Positions 1 through 6,303 are shown, counted from the stretch's first letter. The stretch is 9,374 nt of DNA from Pseudomonadota bacterium (GCA_022705125.1 JAKJFB010000086.1:1-9374); one strand, 5' to 3'. Notes: generated from the letters alone by a model not told the origin. Translations and numbers: made by a program.

Positions 1-518
1 ACTTCCCGCTCATCGACAAGCTCGAGACCGAGGTCGAGGCGCTCGAGGAGGGCATCTTCACCAAGGGTGCGGGCAACACCAACATGCGCCGCCTCTATCG
101 CCTCAAGCGCAAGGTCACCCTGCTCAAGCACGCCGTGCTGCCGCTGATGGAGGCCGCCGGCAAGCTGCACAGCGGGCGTGTGCCCGAGGTCTGCGCCAAG
201 AGCCGGCACTACTTCCGCGACGTGTATGACCACCTCGCCCGTATCGACGCCTCGCTCGACAGTGTCCGCGAGACCATCGGCACCGCGATCCAGGTGAACA
301 TCTCGCTGGTCACCATCGACCAGACCGAGGTCAGCAAGCGCCTCGCGGCCTGGGCCGGCATCTTCGCGGTGGCCACCGCCTTCGCGGGGATCTGGGGCAT
401 GAACTTCAACCACATGCCCGAGCTGGAGTGGGAGTACGGCTACTTCGCCGGCCTCGGCATCATCGTCAGCGCCAGCACCTTCCTGTGGTGGCGCTTCCGC
501 AAGGCAAGGTGGCTGTAG
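1..518 (+). CDS. corA: CorA-family magnesium/cobalt transporter, C-terminal part (5' end outside window)
   Basis: The frame is open from base 3 and gives 171 residues ending at a TAG at 516-518; the N-terminal domain is cut off by the window edge. The first ~110 visible residues are charged and helical, like the long stalk helix of CorA. They are followed by a hydrophobic segment (LAAWAGIFAVATAFAGIW), the family's GMN signature in the form GMNFNHMPEL, a short acidic/aromatic loop (EWEYGY), and a second membrane helix ending in a basic tail (RFRKARWL). Two C-terminal helices joined by a GMN loop are diagnostic of the CorA/MRS2/ZntB superfamily, inner-membrane pentameric channels for Mg2+ (also Co2+ and Ni2+). 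GMN with MPEL fits CorA; ZntB is less likely but cannot be excluded without the N-terminal domain. The ATG at 84 is internal, because homology-like sequence continues upstream of it. Confidence 0.9.
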   Translation, partial: FPLIDKLETEVEALEEGIFTKGAGNTNMRRLYRLKRKVTLLKHAVLPLMEAAGKLHSGRVPEVCAKSRHYFRDVYDHLARIDASLDSVRETIGTAIQVNISLVTIDQTEVSKRLAAWAGIFAVATAFAGIWGMNFNHMPELEWEYGYFAGLGIIVSASTFLWWRFRKARWL

Positions 519-532
519 CGCGCAGCCTATGC

Positions 533-712
533 GTAGGAGCGACGCAAGTCGCGATTGCCGCCGCTCCGCCACGCCGACACCCCTTCCCGCTCCACCGCCC
601 GATCGCGACTCGCGTCGCTCCCACAAAACCCCGGCACGCCGGCCGATCGCGACTCGCGTCGCTCTTCCAAATCACCGCTTGGCGTGCCGTAGGAGCGACG
701 CGAGTCGCGATT
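533..712. repeat. Cluster of four REP-like palindromic repeats with GTAG-type foot
   Basis: Four copies of a ~23-24 bp unit occur at 533-555 (+), 601-624 (-), 645-668 (-) and 689-712 (+). The shared core is GAGCGACGCGAGTCGCGA; copy 1 has CAAG in place of CGAG. Each core folds into a hairpin with GCGAC/GTCGC arms around a 4-base loop. Read in the orientation of copy 1, the bases before the core are GTAG (copies 1 and 4), GTGG (copy 2) and a diverged GGAA (copy 3). A GTRG tetranucleotide before an imperfect palindrome is the known signature of REPs acted on by RAYT (REP-associated tyrosine) transposases, as in the Pseudomonas REPs and the SMAG repeats of Stenotrophomonas. Opposite-facing neighbours (1 with 2, 3 with 4) form BIME-like pairs. 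A 9-bp inverted repeat, CGGCACGCC at 632-640 and GGCGTGCCG at 681-689, also brackets copy 3. Copy 1 lies 14 bp after the corA stop and may help terminate or stabilise that transcript, which is inference. No RAYT gene is in the window. Confidence 0.85.
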
Positions 713-770
713 CAGACCCTCCGCCCTCGCCCTCGCCCCTGCCCTGCCCCAGACCTTTCCTCCGCGCCGC

Positions 771-776
771 TACAAT
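771..776 (+). promoter_or_regulatory. Candidate -10 box (TACAAT) for the M48 peptidase gene
   Basis: TACAAT lies 29 bases before the chosen M48 start codon and matches the sigma70 -10 consensus at 5 of 6 positions. The bases 17 bp upstream (around 748-754, CCCAGAC) do not resemble TTGACA, so this is a -10-only call. A start site about 6-8 bases downstream would fall near 783, leaving a very short leader. Confidence 0.4.
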
Positions 777-805
777 CCCCGCATGTCCTTCGACGAGCGA
801 ACGCC

Positions 806-2143
806 ATGAGCTTCTTCGACGACCTCGCCCGCAGCCTCGAACGCAACCGCATCACCCGCCGCCAGGCGCTGTGGCTGCTCGGCGCGGGCGCGGCGGCCGG
901 CCTGTCGGGCTGCGCCACCTCCCCGGTCACCGGCGAGACCATCCTCGTCGGCATGAGCGAGGCGCAGGAGAAGCAGATCGACGCCCAGGTCGCGCCGCAC
1001 CAGTTCTCGCAGGACCTCGGCGCCATCCAGGACGAGGCGGTCAACCGCTACGTCGCCGGCATCGGCCAGCGCATGGGCACGCTCACCCACCGTCCGCAGA
1101 TGCCCTACTCCTACCGCGTGCTCAACGCCAACTACGTCAACGCCTACACCTTCCCCGGCGGCGCGATGGGCGTGACGCGCGGCATCCTCGCCGACCTCGA
1201 CGACGAGGCCCAGCTCGCCGCCCTGCTCGGCCACGAGCTCGGCCACGTCAACGCCCGCCACGCCGCCCAGCGCCAGGGCCAGAACCTGGTCGCGCAGGCG
1301 GCGCTCGCCGGGCTCAACGTGGCGGCACAGAACTCCGACTGGGGCGGGCTGATGAGCATGGGCGGGCAGATCGGCGCCAGCGCCCTGCTCGCCGGCTACT
1401 CGCGCGAGCACGAGCGCGAGGCTGACGCGCTCGGGCAGGAATATCTCGTCAAGGCCGGCTACCCGGCGACCGGCATGGTGCGCCTGCACCAGTTGCTGGT
1501 TGCCGAGGAAAAATCCGCCCCCTCGCTGCTGCAGACGATGTTCTCCACCCACCCGATGAGCAGCGAGCGCATGCAGGCCGCGCAGGCCGCGGCCGACGCG
1601 CGCTACCGCATCAGCAACAGCCTGGACGCCCGCCGCGAGCGCTTCATGGACAGCACCGCCAGCCTGCGCCGCATCCGCCCCACCATCGACGCCTGCAAGA
1701 ACGGCGAAACCGCGATGGCCGCCAGGCAGTACCCCAAGGCGCAGGCCGAATTCCAGACCGCGCTGGCCAGGACCCCGCGCGATTACGCCAGCAACCTGCG
1801 CATGGCCCAGTGCCTGCAGGCCCAGGGCCAGACCGCGAAGGCGGTGGACTACGCCGACAACGCGCGCGAGATCTACCCGCAGGAGGCGCAGGCCTACAAG
1901 CTCGCCGGCGTGCTCGCCCTGCAGCAGCGCGACGCCGGCCGCGCCTACCAGAACCTCGACCGCTTCGACCGCCTGCTCCCCGGCGACGCCGGCATCACCT
2001 TCCTGAAGGGCATCTCGCTCGAAGGCATGGGCAACCGCCAGGCCGCCGCCCAGCACTACGCCGCCTACCTGCGCCAGAGCCAGCAGGGCAACGCCGCGCA
2101 GTACTCGTACAACCGGCTCAAGGCCTGGGGGATGGTGAAGTAG
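806..2143 (+). CDS. M48-family zinc metallopeptidase lipoprotein with C-terminal TPR-like region
   Basis: The 445-residue product is probably a periplasmic lipoprotein protease for envelope quality control, like BepA/LoiP/YcaL. The N-terminus has a twin-arginine motif (TRRQAL, Arg18-Arg19), a hydrophobic stretch and a lipobox LSGC with Cys36; Ala at +2 predicts an outer-membrane destination. The M48 domain follows: zinc motif HELGH (His143, Glu144, His147), a REHEREAD segment at about 200-207 with the expected third ligand Glu203 and Asp207, and the STHP motif at 247-250. From about residue 300 the sequence is alanine-rich and helical with TPR-like spacing (AARQYPKAQAEFQTAL, then repeats to about 425). 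The frame is open back to 428, but upstream it reads through REP repeats, so the ATG at 806, directly before the Tat/lipobox signal, is chosen. The ribosome site is weak (GAG at 795-797). Its 3' 81 bases have a diverged second copy at 6192-6272. The substrate is unknown. Confidence 0.93.
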   Translation: MSFFDDLARSLERNRITRRQALWLLGAGAAAGLSGCATSPVTGETILVGMSEAQEKQIDAQVAPHQFSQDLGAIQDEAVNRYVAGIGQRMGTLTHRPQMPYSYRVLNANYVNAYTFPGGAMGVTRGILADLDDEAQLAALLGHELGHVNARHAAQRQGQNLVAQAALAGLNVAAQNSDWGGLMSMGGQIGASALLAGYSREHEREADALGQEYLVKAGYPATGMVRLHQLLVAEEKSAPSLLQTMFSTHPMSSERMQAAQAAADARYRISNSLDARRERFMDSTASLRRIRPTIDACKNGETAMAARQYPKAQAEFQTALARTPRDYASNLRMAQCLQAQGQTAKAVDYADNAREIYPQEAQAYKLAGVLALQQRDAGRAYQNLDRFDRLLPGDAGITFLKGISLEGMGNRQAAAQHYAAYLRQSQQGNAAQYSYNRLKAWGMVK

Positions 2144-2172
2144 CGCAGGAGCAGCCCGCCGCGATCCCGCGC
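2060..2172 (+). repeat. M48 gene 3' end, copy A of a duplicated ~110-bp sequence
   Basis: The last 27 sense codons of the M48 gene (2060-2140), and with a 3-base gap the downstream bases up to about 2172, match 6192 to about 6303. By hand count 67 of 81 coding bases agree, including the 17-base run AACCGGCTCAAGGCCTG. Here the sequence is in frame and gives a plausible protein end (YNRLKAWGMVK), so this copy looks like the functional one. Confidence 0.8.
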
Positions 2173-2177
2173 CTGCG
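2144..2177. terminator. Possible weak bidirectional stem-loop between convergent genes
   Basis: The 44-base gap between the M48 stop and the ccoG stop has a 6-bp inverted repeat, CGCAGG (2144-2149) and CCTGCG (2172-2177). The loop is 22 bases and GC-rich, and there is no T-tract on either side. The convergent position makes termination plausible, but this is not a classic intrinsic terminator. Confidence 0.25.
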
Positions 2178-2187
2178 AGCCACCATT

Positions 2188-3585
2188 TCAACGGAAGGGC
2201 AGGATGAAGGTGCCCTTCTCACGCACCGCAAGGCTTGCGTCGTGCAGCGCCACCGTCTCGAACACGATCGGCTGCACGCCGGACGGCATGCCTTCGAACG
2301 GGGATGACAGGGTGAGCGTGACGCTCTGCACCTGGCCCGGCCCGACCGTGAATTCGCCGGCGCCCTCGATCCGCAGCCCGGGCAGGCCGCTCACGCCGAT
2401 GCGGAACTGGCGGGTCGTCTCTTCCATGTTGATGAGCTTGAGGGTGTAGCTGTTCTCGATCCGGCCCGCGCTCGTCTCCTGCATGAGGGCGCCGCGATCC
2501 CGGTGCACTTCCACCCGCAACAGCACGCGCTCGCTCAGTGTCCACACCCCGAGCGCGGCGAACACGAGCAGCAGGCCGACATAGACCAGGGTCCGCGGCC
2601 GCGACCAGGCTGGGGCAACCTGTGCCTGGCCGGCAAGCTCGCGCTCGCTCATGAAGCGGATCAAGCCGCGCGGTGTGCCGATCCTGTCCATGACCTCGTC
2701 GCAAGCGTCGGCGCACAACCCGCAGTCGATGCACTGGTATTGCAGTCCGTCGCGAATGTCGATGCCCGTCGGACACACCTGCACGCAGATTCCGCAGTCG
2801 ATGCAGTCGCCCTTGTCGCCCGACCGCCGCAAGGCGCCGCGGGGCTCCCCGCGCTTGACGTCGTAGGCGACGTTCGCCGTATCCGGATCGATCATCACGC
2901 CCTGGAAGCGCGAGTACGGACACATGTGCTGGCATACGGCCTCGCGTGCGAGCCCGGCCTGCAGATAGGTGAAGCTCGCGTAGAAAAGCAGCCAGAAGGT
3001 TTCCCACGGGCCGGTCTGGAGGCCGACGATTGCCGGCAGCAGTGCGCGGATGGGAGTGAAGTAGCCGACGAAGCTGATCGCGGTCCACGCCGCGACCAGC
3101 GCCCAGATGCCGTGCTTGACCGACTTGATGAGCAGCTTGCGCGCCGACATCGGGCCCTGGTCGAGGCGCAGGCGCGCGAGGTGGTCGCCCTCGATCCTGG
3201 CCTCGATCCACACGAAGATCGACGTATAGACCGTCTGCGGACAGGCAAAGCCGCAGAACAGGCGCCCGGCGATCGCGGTGGTGAAGAACAGCGCGGTCGC
3301 GGCCAGGATCAGGACGACGGCCAGCAGCAGCGCGTCCTGCGGCCACAGGACCAGGTCGAACAGGTAGAACTTCTCGTCGACGATGTCGAACAGGATCGCC
3401 TGCCGCGTGCCGGTCTCCGTCGTCCACGGCAACCAGCACGCGCCGTAGAACACGACCTGGGTGAGCCAGACCATGGCCCAGCGCAGGCTGTTGAAGCGGC
3501 CCTGCACCGCCTTGGCGTGGATCTTTCCCTTCTTGCGATAGAACTCCAGCTTGGCTTCGCGCACCTTGCTGACGGGTGGGTTCAT
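2188..3585 (-). CDS. ccoG: Cytochrome c oxidase accessory protein CcoG (FixG/RdxA family polyferredoxin)
   Basis: This 465-residue inner-membrane iron-sulfur protein belongs to the family encoded with cbb3-type oxidase genes (ccoNOQP-GHIS). Known members are needed for cbb3 maturation and reduce Cu(II) to Cu(I) for copper delivery. The visible order is a basic cytoplasmic N-terminus with VQGRF (27-31), hydrophobic helices at about 36-52 and 84-107, the first Cx3CP motif at Cys111-Cys115, helices at about 158-175 and 196-212, the second Cx3CP at Cys218-Cys222, and two [4Fe-4S] motifs, CIDCGICVQVCP (Cys261, 264, 267, 271) and CIDCGLCADAC (Cys285, 288, 291, 295). A last helix lies at about 331-350, followed by an Ig-like beta-rich C-terminal domain rich in ETTRQFRI-type strands. 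Length and all cysteines match the family. The ATG at 3585 has GGAG eight bases upstream. The gene is divergent from the norE-like gene, and no cco structural genes are in the window. Confidence 0.96.
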   Translation of the reverse strand: MNPPVSKVREAKLEFYRKKGKIHAKAVQGRFNSLRWAMVWLTQVVFYGACWLPWTTETGTRQAILFDIVDEKFYLFDLVLWPQDALLLAVVLILAATALFFTTAIAGRLFCGFACPQTVYTSIFVWIEARIEGDHLARLRLDQGPMSARKLLIKSVKHGIWALVAAWTAISFVGYFTPIRALLPAIVGLQTGPWETFWLLFYASFTYLQAGLAREAVCQHMCPYSRFQGVMIDPDTANVAYDVKRGEPRGALRRSGDKGDCIDCGICVQVCPTGIDIRDGLQYQCIDCGLCADACDEVMDRIGTPRGLIRFMSERELAGQAQVAPAWSRPRTLVYVGLLLVFAALGVWTLSERVLLRVEVHRDRGALMQETSAGRIENSYTLKLINMEETTRQFRIGVSGLPGLRIEGAGEFTVGPGQVQSVTLTLSSPFEGMPSGVQPIVFETVALHDASLAVREKGTFILPFR

Positions 3586-3784
3586 GCGGGCTGCTCCGGC
3601 TCTGACGATGGCCTGGAGTACATCACCCCGGACGGCGCAGGTTCAGTTGCAGATCGTACGATTTGGAACCGGTACAGATCCGCCGCCACAGCCCGTCTGT
3701 GCCGGACGACTATCCACTCGACTGTTCCTGTCCGCTCATCTGCAAACGCCCAAAATCGCGCTATCGAATCAGGAGTGGAACACC
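3586..3784. other. Divergent control region between ccoG and the norE-like gene
   Basis: These 199 bases must hold promoters for both directions. I see a 10-bp perfect palindrome, ATCGTACGAT (3653-3662), set in TTGCAG...TTTGGAA, and the ribosome site AGGAG at 3771-3775. I found no good FNR/ANR/DNR box (TTGAT-N4-ATCAA), although genes of this type are commonly under such control, and no sigma54 -24/-12 pair. Promoter positions remain unassigned. A reading frame from 3551 crosses the region but has no family-like sequence before 3785. Confidence 0.5.
3771..3775 (+). promoter_or_regulatory. Ribosome binding site AGGAG that fixes a GTG start for the norE-like gene
   Basis: AGGAG ends nine bases before the GTG at 3785, a normal spacing. 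It is 24 bases from the in-frame ATG at 3800, which is too far. No other purine-rich site lies closer to 3800, so GTG is preferred. Confidence 0.65.
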
Positions 3785-4393
3785 GTGATCGCCAATACGA
3801 TGAGTTTGCCCACCACCGCGGGTGACGCGCCCCCCTGCACCGGCAGGGTGCCCGGCAACAAGGGGATCTGGGTCGGGATCTGCTGCGAGTTCGTCGAGTT
3901 CCTCGTGCTGTTCATCGTGTACTTCGTCGCCCGCGCGCACTTTCCCGACGCCTTTCACACCGGGGCGGAGCGGCTCTCGCAGACGGCCGGCGTGGTGATC
4001 ACCTTGTTGATGGTGAGCAGCAGCTTTTTCATCGCCTGCTCGGTTACCCGCCTGCGCACCGGGTGCAGGCGCGAATCGATCGCCTGGCTGATCGCGGGCC
4101 TGATCGTGGCGTTGGGCTATCCGGTGGCGAAATACCTCGAGATCCAGTGGAACCTCGCGCACGGTATCGATGGCGAGTCGGGCATCTTCTTCACCGTCTA
4201 TTACTACCTGACCTTCACCCATATGGTGCACGCCTTCTGGGGCATCCTCGGCATCCTCTGGGTCCTCGCCCGACACGGATTCGGAATCTATACCGCCGAC
4301 GAGCACAGCGGTCTGGAAGCGCTCGCCAGCTACTGGCACGCCACCGACATCATCTGGCTGGTCATCTTCCCCTTCTTCTACGTGCTGGCCTGA
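3785..4393 (+). CDS. norE: Heme-copper oxidase subunit III family protein, NorE-like
   Basis: The 202-residue product is an integral membrane protein of the cytochrome c oxidase subunit III family. It has about five membrane segments (roughly 28-50, 67-89, 99-117, 137-162, 184-202) instead of the seven of full subunit III, which is the NorE form. Family signatures are GNKGIWVGICCEFVEF (24-39), TFTHMVHAFWGI (143-154, with His146 and His149) and YWHATDIIWLVIFPFFY (183-199, with His185 and Asp188). NorE and NorF are accessory to the NorCB nitric oxide reductase in Paracoccus and other denitrifiers, supporting full activity without carrying cofactors. The GTG start is chosen from the ribosome site; an ATG at 3800 would remove five residues. 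The stop is two bases from the next start, so translation is probably coupled. No norC or norB is in the window, so the NorE name rests on size and partner; a subunit III of another oxidase is the alternative. Confidence 0.85.
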   Translation: MIANTMSLPTTAGDAPPCTGRVPGNKGIWVGICCEFVEFLVLFIVYFVARAHFPDAFHTGAERLSQTAGVVITLLMVSSSFFIACSVTRLRTGCRRESIAWLIAGLIVALGYPVAKYLEIQWNLAHGIDGESGIFFTVYYYLTFTHMVHAFWGILGILWVLARHGFGIYTADEHSGLEALASYWHATDIIWLVIFPFFYVLA

Positions 4394-4395
4394 TC

Positions 4396-4704
4396 ATGGA
4401 CTCCATCGAGCGCAAACCCGCCACTTCACTCCGGCCCCTGGTCCTGACCTGGCTGGCCCTGGTCGGGCTGACCCTCGTCAGCCCGCAACTCGGCAAGGGT
4501 GTCTGGGGGCAGGAAGCCGTCCAGTGGATCGTGGCCGCAATCATCTGGATCAAGGGCCACCTGGTCGCGCGCCACTTCATCGAGGCGGAACGGACTCACC
4601 CCTTCCTTCGCAACGTGCTGCGGTTCTTCATCGCCTTCACGCCGATCGCGATCGTGCTGACGACCTTCTTCCGCGACGGCTTCGCCCGCCTCGCAAGCCT
4701 ATAG
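4396..4704 (+). CDS. norF: Small cytochrome c oxidase subunit IV / NorF-like membrane protein
   Basis: The 102-residue protein has three hydrophobic segments (about 13-30, 40-57 and 72-92). The second carries the conserved-looking IIWIKGHLVARHFIEAE, in which a helix is followed by a basic/aromatic stretch. This is the pattern of the prokaryotic cytochrome c oxidase subunit IV family (COX4_pro), to which NorF-like proteins belong. It starts two bases after the norE-like stop (TGATCATG), so the two genes almost surely form one operon. It probably sits in the inner membrane beside the NorE-like protein and a nitric oxide reductase or terminal oxidase. Small size and weak conservation make the NorF name less certain than the family. 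Its TAG stop overlaps the stop of the convergent regulator gene. Confidence 0.78.
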   Translation: MDSIERKPATSLRPLVLTWLALVGLTLVSPQLGKGVWGQEAVQWIVAAIIWIKGHLVARHFIEAERTHPFLRNVLRFFIAFTPIAIVLTTFFRDGFARLASL

Positions 4705-6111
4705 CTGGCGCTTGATCAGCCGGCCGAGCGTCGCCAGCGCATCATCCTGGCGAGTTGTTGCGGGATGGCCGAAGTTGAGCCGCAGGTAATTGGAGAACTC
4801 GCGCTTGGCGGAAAAGATCGGCCCCGGTGCGATGCTGACCCCCTGCGCGAGCGCCTCTTCGTGCAGCCGCAGCGTATCGATCCGAGGCGGCAGTTCCAGC
4901 CAGAGAAAATAGCCGCCGTCCGGACGGGCCAGGCGGATACCGGGGGGAAAGTGTTCTTCGATGCCGGCCAGGAGTTGCGCTTCCTGGCGCGCAAGTTGCC
5001 GGCGCAAGTGGCGCAGGTGATTGTCGAAGCCGCCATGCTTCAGGTAGTCGGTCAGCGCGATCTGCATGGGGACCGCCGTCGCCAGGCTGGTCGAGTATTT
5101 CTGCCGCTGCACCTCCTTGGCGTAACGCCCCGCCGCGACCCAACCCAAGCGGTATCCCGGCGCGAGGCACTTCGAAAACGAGGACACGTGCAGCACCAGA
5201 CCCTCCGTGTCCATCGCCTTGCTGCATCGCGGCGCCTCAGGTCCGAAATACAACTCGGCGTAGACATCGTCTTCGATCAGCGGGACCTGATGCTGGTGGA
5301 GAAGCTCGACCAGCGCACGCTTGTTGTCGTCCGGGACGCGACTTCCCGTCGGGTTCGCGAAGTTCAACATGAACAGGCAGGCCTTGATCGGATGATGGCG
5401 CAGCGCATCGGCCAGCGCATCCAGGCTCACCCCTTCGCGCGGGTGGCTCGGGATCTCGATGACCTCGAGTCCCAGGCGCTCGCTGGCCTGCAGCCCCGCA
5501 TAGAAGGTGGGCGACTCGATTGCGATCAGGTCGCCGGGTCGGGTCAGGGCCTGCAGGCAGAGGTTGAGCCCTTCCATCGCACCCGACGTGACGACGATCT
5601 CCTGCGGCGAAACCGAGGCGCCATGGGCCAGGTAACGCAGCGCGAGTTGTCGGCGCAGCTCGTCGTTGCCCGGGGGAAGGTCGGTGACCGTTGCCAGCGG
5701 ATCCAGGTGACGCGCCGCCGCCGCGAGGAAGCGCCCGAGCTTGTCGAGCGGGTAGAGGCGCGCGTCGGGAAAGCTCGACCCCAACGGAACGATGGCGGGA
5801 TCGCGCACGCTGTCGAGGATCTGGAAGATGAAGTCGCTGACCTCGAGCGCCATGGAGCCGCCCGCTGGATGGGTCATCTCCGGCTCGGGCAGTCTGCTGC
5901 CAAGTCGGGCGCGCACGAAGTAGCCCGACTTCGGCCGCGCCTCGATCAGGCCTCGGCTTTCGAGCAGGTGGTAGGCCTGGGTGACCGTGATCGGGCTGAT
6001 GCCGTGGGTCTTGCAGGCCTGGCGGACGGAGAGCAGTTTGTCGCCCGGGCGCAAGACACCCTCGGCGATCCGCTGTGCGGTCCGGTCGGCAAAATCCTGG
6101 TAGAGGCTCAT
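4699..6111 (-). CDS. MocR/GntR-family transcriptional regulator with PLP-dependent aminotransferase domain
   Basis: The 470-residue two-domain protein carries a GntR winged helix-turn-helix at about 1-70 (PGDKLLSVRQACKTHGISP, then TVTQAYHLLESRGLIEARPK and SGYFV), a short linker, and a fold-type I aminotransferase domain from about 90 to the end. The PLP-site features are SGAMEG (176-181), NPTG (253-256), the DDVY segment (281-284), and SFSK with the Schiff-base Lys314, followed by PGYRLGW with Arg321. MocR regulators (PdxR, GabR, TauR) bind PLP and sense an amine or vitamin B6-related ligand. The ligand here is unknown; retained catalytic residues do not prove enzymatic activity. The frame opens at 6153, but the ATG at 6111 is chosen because AGGA lies eight bases upstream and MSLYQDFADR is a normal GntR start. 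The gene is convergent with the norEF-like operon, its stop overlapping norF by six bases, and is downstream of tag on the same strand after 138 bp. Its targets cannot be read from position. Confidence 0.93.
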   Translation of the reverse strand: MSLYQDFADRTAQRIAEGVLRPGDKLLSVRQACKTHGISPITVTQAYHLLESRGLIEARPKSGYFVRARLGSRLPEPEMTHPAGGSMALEVSDFIFQILDSVRDPAIVPLGSSFPDARLYPLDKLGRFLAAAARHLDPLATVTDLPPGNDELRRQLALRYLAHGASVSPQEIVVTSGAMEGLNLCLQALTRPGDLIAIESPTFYAGLQASERLGLEVIEIPSHPREGVSLDALADALRHHPIKACLFMLNFANPTGSRVPDDNKRALVELLHQHQVPLIEDDVYAELYFGPEAPRCSKAMDTEGLVLHVSSFSKCLAPGYRLGWVAAGRYAKEVQRQKYSTSLATAVPMQIALTDYLKHGGFDNHLRHLRRQLARQEAQLLAGIEEHFPPGIRLARPDGGYFLWLELPPRIDTLRLHEEALAQGVSIAPGPIFSAKREFSNYLRLNFGHPATTRQDDALATLGRLIKRQL

Positions 6112-6191
6112 GGGGACGATCCTAGCGATGCGCAGCGAACCCGGCCTTGCCATGGATCACTTCGATCGCTGCCGCTTCGCAAGCAGGCGAT

Positions 6192-6303
6192 GCCGCCTGG
6201 CTGCGCCCGAGTCTGCACGGCAACGCCGCGAGGCATTCCTGCAACCGGCTCAAGGCCTGGGGGGTGGTGACGTCGCGCAGCGCTGCGCCGCGATCTCGCG
6301 CTG
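6192..6303 (+). pseudogene. Degenerate copy of the M48 peptidase gene 3' end (copy B)
   Basis: Read on the plus strand in the same frame as the M48 gene, 6192-6272 gives AAWLRPSLHGNAAR followed by HSCNRLKAWGVVT, against AAYLRQSQQGNAAQ and YSYNRLKAWGMVK: 18 of 27 residues and 67 of 81 bases match by hand count. The similarity continues past the position of the M48 stop (TAG becomes TCG) into CGCCGCGATC. No start, protease domain or rest of the gene is present. A 61-codon frame at 6147-6332 covers the region but looks fortuitous. The fragment overlaps the 3' end of tag on the other strand. It is either a relic of an M48 duplication or one member of a dispersed short repeat family. Confidence 0.7.

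Larger units (their letters stand above)
519..805. other. Intergenic region between corA and the M48 peptidase gene
   Basis: These 287 bases hold no convincing gene. They contain four REP-like palindromes (533-712), a pyrimidine-rich stretch at about 713-768 and a TACAAT box at 771-776. Reading frames crossing the region translate to the repeated low-complexity peptides SDASRD and ATRVA, which are simply the repeat read in different frames. The long plus-strand frame that reaches the M48 gene from 428 is therefore not all coding. Confidence 0.75.

Noticed and set aside
428..805. Long N-terminal extension of the M48 reading frame, starting at 428
   Set aside because: It overlaps the end of corA and reads through four REP repeats; the Tat/lipobox signal places the true N-terminus at 806.
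770..2191. 473-codon minus-strand frame opposite the M48 gene
   Set aside because: An antisense shadow of a GC-rich gene, with low-complexity Ala/Gly/Val/Leu composition and no motifs; the plus strand has clear protease motifs.
3586..3784. FNR/ANR-type operator expected for ccoG or norE
   Set aside because: No TTGAT-N4-ATCAA-like site could be found on either strand; the ATCGTACGAT palindrome does not fit that consensus.
2503..3825. 440-codon plus-strand frame opposite ccoG
   Set aside because: Composition is rich in Asp, Arg, Gln and His with no domain; the minus strand carries all CcoG cysteine motifs.
4765..6270. 501-codon plus-strand frame opposite the MocR gene
   Set aside because: No recognisable domain; the minus strand encodes a complete winged-helix plus aminotransferase protein.
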